A DNA stretch of 64,000 nucleotides from Dirofilaria immitis (taxonomy: Eukaryota; Nematoda; Chromadorea; Rhabditida; Onchocercidae). Below are positions 1-11,307 of the stretch, one piece after another. The notes beneath the pieces were generated by a model. It saw nothing but the letters and a program-made list of their open reading frames with translations. It had not been told where the DNA came from and did not search any database. The stretch lies in NCBI GenBank assembly GCA_024305405.1, contig JAKNDB010000107.1, forward strand, positions 2,046,001-2,110,000, in the 5' to 3' direction. Each line of letters opens with the position of its first letter. Position 1 is the stretch's first letter. The position numbers and the translations under genes are program-made.

Positions 1-2
1 TT

Positions 3-137
3 CTGTTCCAGCAGCTAAATGAAAATTGTTTGGCGGAACAAAAATCAATGGACAACGAAAATATTTTAGAATTCCTCCACTGGGCTGATGAGGAACGCTT
101 GAAAGGTCTACGACAAATGTCCGAAGCAACATCCTGA
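3..137 (+). CDS. 3' terminal exon of an unidentified gene (5' part outside the window)
   Basis: An open frame runs from the window edge to a TGA at 135-137 and gives about 44 residues, ending in ADEERLKGLRQMSEATS. It is rich in Glu, Gln, Leu and Asn, as in a helical or coiled-coil C-terminus. A possible splice acceptor (ttctgttccag) ends at base 11, so the exon may begin at 12 rather than run in from the left; the frame is open on both sides of it. The frame is much more protein-like than the A/T-rich DNA after it. A likely poly(A) signal (aataaa) follows near 228. The gene converges on GPHR, whose stop is at 318. I do not recognise the protein and propose no function. Confidence 0.5.
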   Translation: MFQQLNENCLAEQKSMDNENILEFLHWADEERLKGLRQMSEATS

Positions 138-317
138 CGATTCTAAAGAATATTTGTGTTTCATCTTTTGCCTGGAGAAAGTATAAATGAATAATTTATT
201 TCATCCTCGATCAAGTTAATTATTTATTAATAAATTGATAACAAGTGGGAGAATTTTAAAGATAAACCTTAGCTTTTTAGCTTTTTCTTTTTGACTAAAA
301 ATACATTTACAACAATT

Positions 318-3300
318 TCATAAATCAGTTGAAACTGGTGTTTGCTTATGAGCTAACCATAAAAACGCAATACTGATCAAAGCTGAAATGAGAAACATGA
401 CGTCGAACCATCGATGATAAAAATTGAACTGCAAGTCTCCCAAAACGATGGTAATGCTAGATCTGAAAAAAATTCTATAATTCCTTCCTTTATTCATATT
501 CTCCTATACTTTACTTTTTGGCTTGCTAATCATACTTTTTCGCTCATGGAATCCACATTTTTAATTTTAATGAATAATAAATAAATCACGGCGATGCTTG
601 ATTCTTTATTTAACAGTAAAAAATTTTTGCTTTATAACACAAAAAGGTGCATACACATTAAGTTCACTGATAATAACGAACCTATATTGATGAGGCATGT
701 TCATTCGCATTAAGAGTACACTTGACACAAAATACATGCCCTGAAGATATGAAAAACTACGTATTAATCAGGAAGTCGATTGAAAATGGTTAAGTAACTT
801 TATTAAATGAACAGAAAGAAATGGATTTTGCTCGGTATCTCAGTTCACATCGCGAATATGTGCAATAAGGATAGGCAAAAATTTATTGGTTAGTGGCGAC
901 GACTTAATAAGATAATGTAGAAATGACTGGTATTTTAATCGAAATTTATTCTAATAAAGTATTCAATTTCTTCAATGTATCTGCCGAAGAAAAAAGTTGA
1001 TTTCTATTCCTTTAGTGCAATCAAGAAAAATCCAGAACGGTTTATTTTCTATCCCGTCGTGGCTGGAACTTTTGAAAGGAAATATTATTTCAGTGCTTAC
1101 CATAATATGAGCAAGAATGAGAACAATCAGATTTGATGATTTGCTGCTCGAGATCATGTAGAAAAATTTTGTTAATGTTATTAAAAGGCCTCGTATTGAA
1201 GTTACGGCGATAACACCCACTAACAGAAAAGATATATGTTGTGACCAAAACCGAATCTGCAAGTATATTCTGATAGCTTGAAGCTTCAATTTTATTCCTC
1301 TTTAACTAAGTTTTGATATTGCTAAATATGAGACTTAAAGTTAAAACAACTGATTTCCAACAGAAAGAAACCGCGTTCATATTCAACTGTTAGTGATAAT
1401 CTTCATAGTAGGAAACTTACATATACGCTCCTATGAATTTTGCAGTCAGTAATGGACCGCACAAAAATAACTGAAATAGAACTTACATCAAGCTCAAAAC
1501 CCATATAATTGACAGCAATCTCAATTCCTCTCGTAACTGGATCCACTTTACCAACTCGATCGAAAATAATATTCACAGTACAGATAAAAATTTTCCACAT
1601 ACAGTAAAGAGAAAAGAAATGTCCTACTATATTGAAATATTGTCCTTGCCAAGTTTTACTATATTCCATACGTTCCTGAAAAAAATATGAGACAGAAGCG
1701 ATTGATCAGAGTAAGGGTTCCTCGAATTTTTAAGTATATTATGCAACCATGATCTAAATAAAATTCACGAAATTCTATTCTAGTTCATATATTACTCTTA
1801 CTCAAAATTTTAATTATGGTGAGACCAAAGTCCTTAAAAATAAATGCATAAATTCTATTCTTATTCTTAAATTCTGTGTTTCTCAATCAAAATTCTTATG
1901 CATTCTATCGTCGTTACTCTAACCAGCAGATGATAATGGAATGAAACAAAACAAAATAAATTATTTGACATCTCGAAATTTTTCATCAAAATTATGAAAA
2001 ATTTTCCCGCAAGCAAAGAAGCACGTACTCGCATATTCTGTAGCTCAACAATTTCCAGAAACAGATAGCGACTTAGCTCTTCCAGAGGTAATATTTCTGA
2101 GTTAAGCATGCTGCAAAATTATCTCTTCAGAAATTCTGAAATAAAAATATTTGTTTTACAGAAAAAGAAAACAAATGAAGCAACAGAAGTGAACTAATTA
2201 TGCAAAACTATTAAAATTTCTGACTTTATCTGATCTTTCAACGAGCTTGAAGAAAATGATACTGAGCCCCATAACTTCTGCAAAAGACCTCCCTGATTGT
2301 CACCTCCTAAAACAATATATTGATTCACGATAATCAGCAGAAAAAAGCATAAATCAAATCACAACTGTATTTCTAAAATTAATTTAGCATGAAGAATTAA
2401 CAATCTAGGACTGACTTATCATTTAGTACAACATAACTCTCAGAAACTATGCTTCATATTCTTGGAAATTTATAATATTAATTCATTTAAATTATGCGTT
2501 AATGCATGGACATCCATTCTCAACATTAATGTAGGGACTTCTCAAGCACTCAATTGATTTATTTTAGCATTCCTTAAACACTAATATGAGGAATGTAACA
2601 AATTCTGTGAGAAAAAGAAATCATTAAAAATCATTAGAGATAAGTCAATTTCAAAATTGATTACCTTGCGTAAAAGCACTTAATGTAACTTCCTTCTCTA
2701 AAATGCATAATCGTCTTTTCTTTGCAACAATCATTTCCATAGTATGCATAAGTTTTCGTTCCATCTGAGCTATTTGTATCTGTCCAACAGGCCGCATGAA
2801 AATCGTCATATAGCAATAAGGGGCATTCACCGCACCAAATCCTGATAATATCGCCATAACAGTTACACCAATCACACCCACACGTGAAATTGCTTGTTCA
2901 ATTGTAAATATACCTGTAACTATTTGAATATAGTCACATGAAAAATTACTTGCTCAATTCTAAACATATTGTAATCATCCTAAAAGTGTTAGGCTGCGTG
3001 TTTAAATTGTCTACCGTAAAATGTGAAGGCTGCTTATGCGCTAAAGATCCAACTGCTTCGGTATTAATAAAATTTATGCATTTCTCCATAGTTTTACTGG
3101 CTAAGATAACTTAAATTATCCAGAGTTCCCAGTAGAAATAATAATAAAGAAAATTTATGCAATATATGAAGAAGGGTACTATTTTAATGTCCATATTTTA
3201 CAAAAAAAAAAACAAGGAATTTAAAAAAAAAGGAAAAAATATTTCTTACCATGCCTGGCGCTCAAAATCGGAAACGGATCACCTATTTTCCAAAAGAAAT

Positions 3301-4453
3301 AGATAAATATCATCCATGAGATTATCGTAAGAGGCAATATCCACTTCCTTCTTACTGCAAAAATTGAAGGTATTTTGAAATTGTCAATAACATGATGCAT
3401 GTGCGGCATGAAATTTCCGATTCATTGATGAAAACATTCATCATGTTGACATTTTCATGAATTTTTAAAAATCACAAGGAAATTTCTTAAAAATCTTTCA
3501 TACAGTTTTTAGAAGTAACAGCACTTTCTATTCATTCATTAATAACCGATATTTAGCAGCGACTAAAAATCGGTTATTTGATTACTATGTCAGCATTTAT
3601 TTATCTCGTCTACCTTTAGTCTTTATGCGAAACCTTTTTTGTTTATTTATTCTTCCATTAAAAAAAAATAGCTATAATTTTTATCGAAACAATTAAAGAT
3701 AGACGAATGCAAAAAAAAAAATGGAAAAAGAAAGATGAAACTTACTGAACGTGAGCGATCGGAATAATGAAAGGAAAAGTAAATTGGAAGAACGACAATC
3801 AATACGAAAAGTATTGAATAAAGCCCCAATTTCCAGTGTAAAAACCTCGAACTGAAATTTTCACAAAAATGTGATAAAAGATCTAAATTATTATAAAAGA
3901 ATTATCAATGACCATTTTTTCAACAACCACTTCTTTATACAATATATCTATCAGTTTCTTTAAATACGGGCCTACATAAGCAACTGCGAAATATGAACAA
4001 TGCATGAGCTTTCAAATTTTATTAACTTTATTAATAAAGTACCAGACGTATTCAGACTTTTTCCGCAAGATATTTTAGAGCTTACTAGAATTTAAGACTT
4101 ACTTCGACTCTAGGCAATCAATAATTTCAAAAATAATCAATTCGAACATTGTGCAAGACAATGCAAAGGTAACGGAGAATAAGATTTGCACTAATCTTTT
4201 GTGTACTTCGTAATCGCGAAATAGTTGCTTCATGAAGAAAAACCATGCAAATGAAAAGAAGGCAACCTAAAATAAATAGCAATGACCCAAAAGCTTCTTT
4301 CAATCAGGCTTCTAATTCTTGATGAAATAATCAAAACACCAAAGAAATCCGAATACATTTATAAAATGCAAAAAATCTGAACATATTTATAAAATCAGAA
4401 AATAAATTTACCTGAGACAGGAGCACAACTACGGTATCCCACATTAAAGTCAT
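318..4453 (-). CDS. GPHR: Golgi pH regulator (GPHR/GPR89 family), complete, 11 exons
   Basis: A multipass membrane protein of the GPR89/GPHR family, which in animals acts as an anion channel controlling Golgi acidity; a related plant group was described as GTG proteins. Coding exons in transcript order: 4412-4453, 4103-4266, about 3751-3851, 3250-3354, 2665-2913, 2225-2306, 2029-2110, 1487-1675, 1101-1256, 682-740, 318-462. All junction phases agree except the one after exon 3. Family blocks are visible in order: FFMKQLFRDYE, FFWKIGDPFPIL, GVIGVTVMAILSGFGAVNAPY, LEELSRYLFLE, DRVGKVDPVTRGIE, FWSQHISFLLVG, TSIRGLLITLTKFFY, ISSSKSSN, FNFYHRWFDV and a tail WLAHKQTP. The product is about 457-459 residues, against 455 in human. 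The strong donor of exon 3 (exon end 3746) is one base out of phase with exon 4. Either a weaker donor at 3750/3751 is used, or one T is missing in a short run near 3774. I am very sure of the family. Confidence 0.95.
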
Positions 4454-5565
4454 GTGAAATGTCCAGTTTCCATAAACCAAACATCGGCTGCTTCAGTTTA
4501 TGCCAACAATCTCGTAAGTTTCTATCGATACGTTTATGTTGATTTGTTTATCTGCTATATATATATTCTATATATCGCCATAATAATATATTCTATATAT
4601 TACACTGAAAGAATATGTCATAATATATTCTATATATTATACTGAAAGTAAAAACGCAATTGAAGGAAATCATGTTTGTAAAGCAATAATACAAGTTAAT
4701 GTCTCAGATTATAGATAGTACTCGAGAATACTTCTCAAGTCATAGATAGTTACTAACATATTCTTCAATCTTTCTTTTTTAAAACAATTACAAGTAATAT
4801 ATGCATAAAAATTGGAGATTCGCAAATTTATATGAGCTAAAAGGTTGCAATAAGCGCAACATTAATGAAACAAAGCAGTGACAGAAATATTTGCCCAAAA
4901 CGAATTTATAATAAGTTATCCAAATATTGCAGGATAAATCAATTTCAGATTGCCATTCAGTTTCCATCAATAATCCTAAATATAAGCAGAAGTGACGAAA
5001 GAATAATTGATAATCCTACAATTTTTTTAAATTTATCAATTACGGAACACTTATCAGGGTAAGAGTAATAATCCAAAACACTGCCAGAATTCCTTAGCTC
5101 TTTCTATACAAGAATTTTCGATAACTGTAATTATTTTCAGTCTTTTTTTAAATGAGAAACTATGTTTATAAAAATTTCTTGGAGAAGATTTCTAGCATAA
5201 TTCATATTTAACTTCATCTTAGAATGGATTATCATCCAATATCTCTGTTTTCCTTGAGTAGTGATTTCTCATAATCAGAAACTTTTGTGACATATGAACA
5301 CATACAATATTTTTTATAGTAATCATCCAGAAGATAAGAATATAGAAGTGACAATTTCGGCGGAAAAATAACGACAAATTTTAATGATTATTATCTCAAA
5401 AATTGTTTGCTGCCATAAAAATACATTAAATATAAATATGAGATCAATAGTAAACTAAATGAGGGATTAACATAAATTTGAAAGCAAGTGAAGCAATAAA
5501 AATGATGAATATGGAAGATATGTTCAACAGAAAACATCAGGTATGAGGAAAAATTTTCGAAATCT
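4454..5565. other. gene-free stretch between GPHR 5' end and the coiled-coil gene 3' end
   Basis: A/T-rich DNA with (TA)-rich patches near 4555-4645. Short open frames exist on both strands, but none joins into a spliced gene and none resembles a protein family. It should hold the GPHR promoter and the 3' UTR of the next gene. No clear trans-splice acceptor was found just upstream of the GPHR ATG at 4453. Confidence 0.5.
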
Positions 5566-7352
5566 TCAATGGCGATCGGTAATATTTCCTATCCAGCTTT
5601 CTTTATTTGCCATCTGTAAAATAATAGTCCAGTTTTCTGCTAGAAAATTATAATTAATAAAAAAATGACAAAAAAATAAAAAGAAGTAAAACTCCAAAAT
5701 GAGGAAAGAGAATAATAAAATTATTGAAAAGAATCATATAGGATAAGAAAACATAAAGTAAGTGCTGTTACACACAGCAAATCCAAATGTTGTTTCCAAT
5801 GAATTGAATTTTCTTGCATAGCTTACATGATCTAGTCACATAAAGAAAATGTATGCTAGTTTGATCTTAGATTATATGTCGATCTTATATCAAGCAATAG
5901 TTGATATTTTTAACAACTCGAAATATATAATTGCGATGGAATATAGAATTTAAATATTACCTCTGCAATTTTTAACAATTCAAGCTGTCTTTTTGCTCTT
6001 TAGCGATATTTCGTTGTATTTCAGAACATTGTTGCAAATCTTCTAATTCAACCTCTTCCTCTTTCAGATATGATTTTCTTTTTCCTATATCTGTAATGCA
6101 AATTGAAATGCGCCACGATGCTTTATGGATCTCCCGCTACTACATTACCTTCTTCCGATAAATTTTATTTCCTACCTGTTTCCAGTTCATGTAGTGCAAT
6201 CGATAAATGTTCTTTCTCGGCAACATTAGCATTCAATTGTTCTAAAAAATTATTGATACTATTAATGAATTCCCTTTCGAAAAAATGACAAAAATTAGCA
6301 AAAGAAATTATGTGAAGAATGAATAAGTGAATTCTAAAATTAATATATACAAAATATTTCAGTTTCTTTGCAGGTAACAGCATTAATAACAATTTTTCTA
6401 AAATGGCTAACTTCTAAGTTATTGGTTTAAAAGATCTGCGTTTTGTAAATAACTGTAACTTAAAAATGCAAATTTCTTAATCCAGAGAATTTCTATGCAT
6501 TAAGAATTTTTAGATAAAAAATGATGCAAAAACTTTCATTTGAAGTGGCGTTTCGACTGTACAATAGCTATGCGTTTTGAAAATAAAAAGAATTAATTTC
6601 ATAATAATGATTTTATGCATTTAGAAAAAAAATGAAATCACATTTTAATTTACATTATTTTTCATCTATTAAAAAGGCTTATATTTATCATATGTGATTA
6701 TTTTATGCAAAAAGACTTTGAGAAAGTATATTAAACAGTATATTGAAAAAAGAAATTAAGAAACTTGGTAAGATCTTTAATAATTTATACCACTGTAAAA
6801 TGGTTTCAAATTATTCATCTGTTCAATAATGTTCACTATGTTGATATGAATTTGCTGAGCTGCCATATCACGCTTTTCCATCGAATCCTGTAATTATTCA
6901 ATGTGTCATTTGTGTTGTAGACTTCTTTGTATATTAACGATATTTGTTCCTCGAAAAACCTATCAGTTAAATAATATGTTTTTGTTGTGGAGGGAGGAGA
7001 GGAAGGATGGGGAAAATAAAATAGTTTGACTAGTAAATGTAATTTGCTGAACTATTAAGAATCGCTACACATTTCAATGCGTTGCAGTGTACGTACCAAG
7101 AATACAAAATTTTATTTCTTTCAATTTAAAAAAAAGAATCCACGATGATGTATTAAAATATTTGGCTAAAGAATCATCGTTTCATTAAAAGAGCCAAAAA
7201 AATTACAACTGATATCCAAATTCTTAGCAAGATTTTATATGAATGATATTTGAAAATTACTGCAATTAAAAAAGGCATACTTTGGCATTTTCATCGGTAG
7301 GAAATTTGTTTAAAACCGTTCGTATAGCAGAATTAGGATTCGCTAATTCCAT
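5566..7352 (-). CDS. unidentified coiled-coil protein, about 6 exons, one clear frameshift
   Basis: Candidate exons in transcript order: 7281-7352, a tiny exon near 6939-6959 (weak), 6791-6887, 6176-6273, 5961-6090, 5566-5613. Pieces include MELANPNSAIRTVLNKFPTD, MEKRDMAAQQIHINIVNII, REFINSINNFLEQLNANVAE and KEEEVELEDLQQCSEIQRN. The composition (Glu, Lys, Gln, Leu, Asn heptads) implies a mostly helical coiled coil of roughly 150 residues. Phases agree at the 6176/6090 junction and at the last junction once one A is added to the five-base run at 5990-5994. In that case the frame continues as KRQLELLKIAE instead of stopping. The 6791/6273 junction is also one base out, next to a four-base run at 6797-6800. 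An in-frame TAA lies directly before the first ATG, and coding-like codons (NLLQE) precede it, so the true start is uncertain. I do not recognise the family. It is divergent from SKA1. Confidence 0.5.
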
Positions 7353-7948
7353 TTATTCTTGTAGCAAATTCTTCTTTCTAAGATATGATGAAAGATAATA
7401 AATCAGATAAAATAATGAATTCAAATGAGCTTAGATATTTAAAAAGAGTCGAGCAATCACATGAGAAAATTTAAGATACGTGATGATACGATTTCCCACA
7501 ATGTTTAACGTGAGTTTCCGTGATCCGGGAAGGAGTCACGTATATTCAAATAATTACAGCGTGATCGCAATAACAGATCAGTGGTGACGAATACTTCCTC
7601 TATCAGCACTTAACTATCCACTGCAGTAGCGCTAAGACGGTAAACCATTCAAAAACCTTTTCTTATATTGTCTCATCACATGCTATTCTTGCATTATCCT
7701 TTTCTCTCTGTCTATTGCAAGTGCAAAATCTTTTCTCTTCCATAATTGATGTTTCATCTGGCACCTGTCGCTCAAATGTAATCCGGCATTGCTTCATTTC
7801 CCGGCAAAACTGGGAATTAAGTTTCCGTAGTTTCAGCACTTGCGGTAGTTCAAGTTCAAGTTCCAGAATTTTCGAGTTCCAGAATTCAAGACATTGCATG
7901 CAATATTTGTCAATTCCTATACTTATTTCAGTATTGCAGTTTTTCAGG
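7353..7948. promoter_or_regulatory. divergent intergenic region between the coiled-coil gene and SKA1
   Basis: About 600 bases separate the two divergent starts and should carry both promoters. No TATA box or initiator can be named with confidence. The right half (7663-7948) is unusually open on both strands; see the findings. The stretch 7490-7640 has no coding signature. Confidence 0.4.
7941..7947 (+). promoter_or_regulatory. probable spliced-leader trans-splice acceptor of SKA1
   Basis: The sequence tttttcag ends at 7947, one base before the ATG at 7949. No upstream exon pairs with it. This is the classic nematode arrangement for SL trans-splicing. A second weaker acceptor (ttgcag) lies eight bases upstream. 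Confidence 0.65.
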
Positions 7949-8732
7949 ATGTTACGTTCAATGGTGGATATTGCGAGAGAGGAATGTCTGAAGCAAAGTC
8001 GATGTAAAGTCGAGAAATACTGTGATTCCATGTTAAAATTTGGAGCTTCTGATACTGATATCAATCGAGGTGTGACTTTCCTATACTTTTGCTTTTTTGT
8101 TTTTTAGTTAAATATTTCAATTTTTAAATTACTTTTCGCCTTGCAAATTTTAATTTTGGTATCTATTAACTTCATAATTTTTGACTGAATTAATGGAATT
8201 TTTGATTCTCTCTTTTGTGTATGTATGACTATCCATAATTCTGAATTTCAGTTTAATTCATTTGGTTTTCAATTATATATTGTTTTTGAAATTTTTATGT
8301 AATTTGCTGTCTATGATTTTTTTATATTGCTCTGGTTTCAGATTTTTGTTTTGCTCTTCTCATTTTAATTAGATCTTATATAAAGTGAAGTATATGTATT
8401 CTTTAATTTACCGATATTCCAGTTTCTGGTTTTTTTTGAGCTTAAAATTTAAGTGGCTTAATTAAACATAAATAGGAAGTTAATAATTGAATTTGAGCTG
8501 AATGGTAGGAAATTGAGAAGTCTATCAGAGATCTACTCTTTATATCTTTTAAAGCAATTTTAGGGTTGTTTAAAGAAAATAATATAGTTTAAAGTGCTAA
8601 GAGGTTGCAGTTTATATTTTAGATGTTTTAAATAAAACTTGAAAGATTTTTCCTTTATTTCTATCTATAGTGTCGAATAAAAGAAATTACAGGAAATACT
8701 TAGTTAGGAAAAACTATAATGCATATAAAAAT

Positions 8733-8802
<70 letters not shown>

Positions 8803-10377
8803 TATGTATATTGTTGCAGTGACTGGTAGTTTGGTTGAAATGAACAATGAATTGGCTGATTTATTACATGGCATTGAATTGTTAGAAGAAAAATTGAAAG
8901 AATTGAAAGAAACAGATATGGAACAGAAGTTGTTGCACTTCAAGGTACTTCGTTGGATGAATTTCATACTCCTTGTAAAAGATATTCTCTTTGCTATAAA
9001 TTTTTGCAATTGGAAGAAAAATTGAATTATTTCAATTTATTTATTAGTGATTCTTCACTTTATATCTTAATCTTTGTGTTACCAAAGCATGTGTTATGGC
9101 ATATGAGTATATGAAATGATAACGGTAATATTACATTTATTATTGCTGATGAAGAAACTGCAAAGTATTTCTTTTTTTGTCTATAACGGTGAGAAGAAAA
9201 TTCGATAAAAAGGTTCGATCCATCGAAACTCTAGTATATAGCAGTATGATGAAGTTGCTGAAAAAGTTTTTTGCAAATTTTGAAAAATTTTAACAGGATT
9301 ATTTGAGTCTTTGAGCTTTTAGGAAATAGGTGGAATCCTCGAAGAAACTAGCTCAAAAGAAAATGCTTCAGCTGAATGTGATATGGATGCCGTTTCAAAA
9401 TCAGAACCGAAATCATGGAGCGATAATCAAATGCAATCCAGTCGACGAAGATACAGTTTTCTTGTTTCGCAGTTAAAGGTCTGCTTCGTAATTCAGTTCA
9501 AGGAAATGAGAATTTTTAAATGTTGCATACCAGTAGAATTGTACATTCAGTGGCCTTTCGAAGATAGACACCGACTTTTATTCTTCATCCTATATTTTCT
9601 CTCTGATATTCGTTTCTGTCGACATGCATAACACCGAGTATCATATATTTAGAAGTGCAGACTTTCGGATTATATAAATTGTGATTTCTGTTTTTCATTA
9701 ATATTTCAGAAGTCTTTACGATTAGTTGAAACTGGTGAATTTATTTTGATCCCATCGAAAACGCGTGGTCGTATAGGTCGCCTTGAATTAAATCAAGTAA
9801 AATATTTGATAAAATAAATCATTACATTTCCGAAATCTATGCTTTGCTGAATCTCTTCCTGAAAATAAAATCGGATTGTGCAGAACTTTGTTTATCTTTT
9901 TTCTCCTTATTAAAATGTTGCTGTTTCAATTTAAAAATAATTCTCATTTTAGTTGCTAAAAAAATAGATGAAATTTTTTCGAACAAATATGTATGTCAAA
10001 AACGGCCTCCTCTTGCGCTGAAGAATACCAAAAACAGGTGAGACTTCATATATCTGGAAATTTCTCTGAGCTTTGGGGTTGAGGTTTAACGTTTAATAAT
10101 TCTTGATTATGAGAAATAATGCATTGATGACCCTTGATCATCGGTGCGGATTCATGCTCAACGTAATACAACTTAACTGATTGTTTTCACCATCGAATTA
10201 CAGGAATATGAAAAACTGAAAGGACGCTGGTATATTGCACTTAATGAACTTCTTGTTCGATTTACATCAAAAGAAAAAATTTCTTGGAAATTTGCATTAC
10301 CTTGTTTGTTATATCTGAAACGCTTGGAGGAATTACGAATGGATGATAATAATGTTTTTATCGCAGCCATTTTATAG
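7949..10377 (+). CDS. SKA1: spindle and kinetochore-associated protein 1 (SKA1)
   Basis: Subunit of the SKA complex, which holds kinetochores on dynamic spindle microtubules; its C-terminal winged-helix domain binds microtubules. Exons: 7949-8069, 8820-8944, 9323-9478, 9710-9796, 9953-10037, 10204-10377. The N-terminal half is helical (LADLLHGIELLEEKLKEL). The linker contains a basic patch QSSRRRYSF. The C-terminal domain shows FILIPSKTRGRIGRLELNQ, KKIDEIFSNKY and KGRWYIALNELLVRF, then LYLKRLEELR, which follow the human order (VPSYMKSRLTYNQIND, KEINKAVISKY, KGRYFIVE, CRRLSEVR). Exon 5 is 85 bases between two phase-0 exons. Adding one A to each of two A-runs (9958-9964 and 10030-10034) makes it 87 and restores both junctions. 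As written the gene is broken there. The intron before exon 2 is largely (AT)33. The start is fixed by the trans-splice acceptor at 7947. The product would be about 250 residues. Confidence 0.85.
8735..8800. repeat. (AT)33 microsatellite in SKA1 intron 1
   Basis: A pure AT dinucleotide run of 66 bases ends 19 bases before the exon 2 acceptor (8817-8819), so it sits where the branch point and pyrimidine tract would normally be. It is perfectly self-complementary and likely polymorphic in length. Confidence 0.95.
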
Positions 10378-11307
10378 TGATTATATTATTTTCAATTTTA
10401 TATTGGAAAAATATAATGTCTTATCTTCTATCAAATCAACATCACAATTTTTCCAGTTTTAAACGCCTTATTAACTGCGTAACTGAGTAATTTTATAACA
10501 AAAATTAGCATTAAGTGATCCCCAAAATTCTCATATTTTCAAAAGAAACAATGATAAATAAAGACTAAGGAATTGTTTTGCGTTGATTTACAACAGTTTT
10601 GAAGTTACTGCTTTGAAAACTATCTCTTATTCCGACGCAGTTTGTCAGTAGCATAATTTTTGTTTTTTGATTGTAGAGTTCAAGAAAATCAATCCAAATT
10701 TAAAGAAAAAATAAATGAGTTTTTCGTCGATTGGAGGCAGGAAATAATCATAGATCAAGTGATGCGAATATGTAAAGATTGATAATTCCTGATTGAAAAT
10801 AAATATGCAAAGACATTGAATCTGGATTATAGGGACTGAAGTTCAGGAAAATTTGAATGCTTTTGAAGTTGAACTGTCTTAATTTTCATCAAACTCTTTT
10901 TGTAATGCAGCATATATGGTCTCTTTATTGTTATTGTACATTTCAACGATCTCGAATTGTTGATATTTCTTTTTAACTTTATAATTTTAATATATATATC
11001 TAAATTTCTATTTCATTTAATAAATAATTGGTTTATTTTTCAATTCTAAATTTATTAATTTATTGTTTCATTATTAATGTTTGTATACATATCTTTTAAG
11101 TGGATAGTTTGAATTATCAATAGCATAACCAGCGATGATTTTATTCGAATATTGTAATCAGAATTGAGGAAGATATTGTTTTATTGATTGATTGCTATGC
11201 TCAAATTATTTTGCATTTATTTGCAGCGTGTATGCATAAGATTATTTCCATCTCTCGTCCGGATTTGTCAATTTTTAATGAATTGATGGACTAATTTTTC
11301 AACGTTA
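10378..11307. other. stretch between SKA1 stop and ZNHIT1 start
   Basis: A/T-rich DNA with no convincing open frame. It holds the SKA1 3' UTR. A good acceptor (tttatttgcag) ends at 11226, 82 bases before the ZNHIT1 ATG, and could be the trans-splice site of ZNHIT1. Same-strand genes about 930 bases apart leave open whether they form an operon. Confidence 0.45.
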
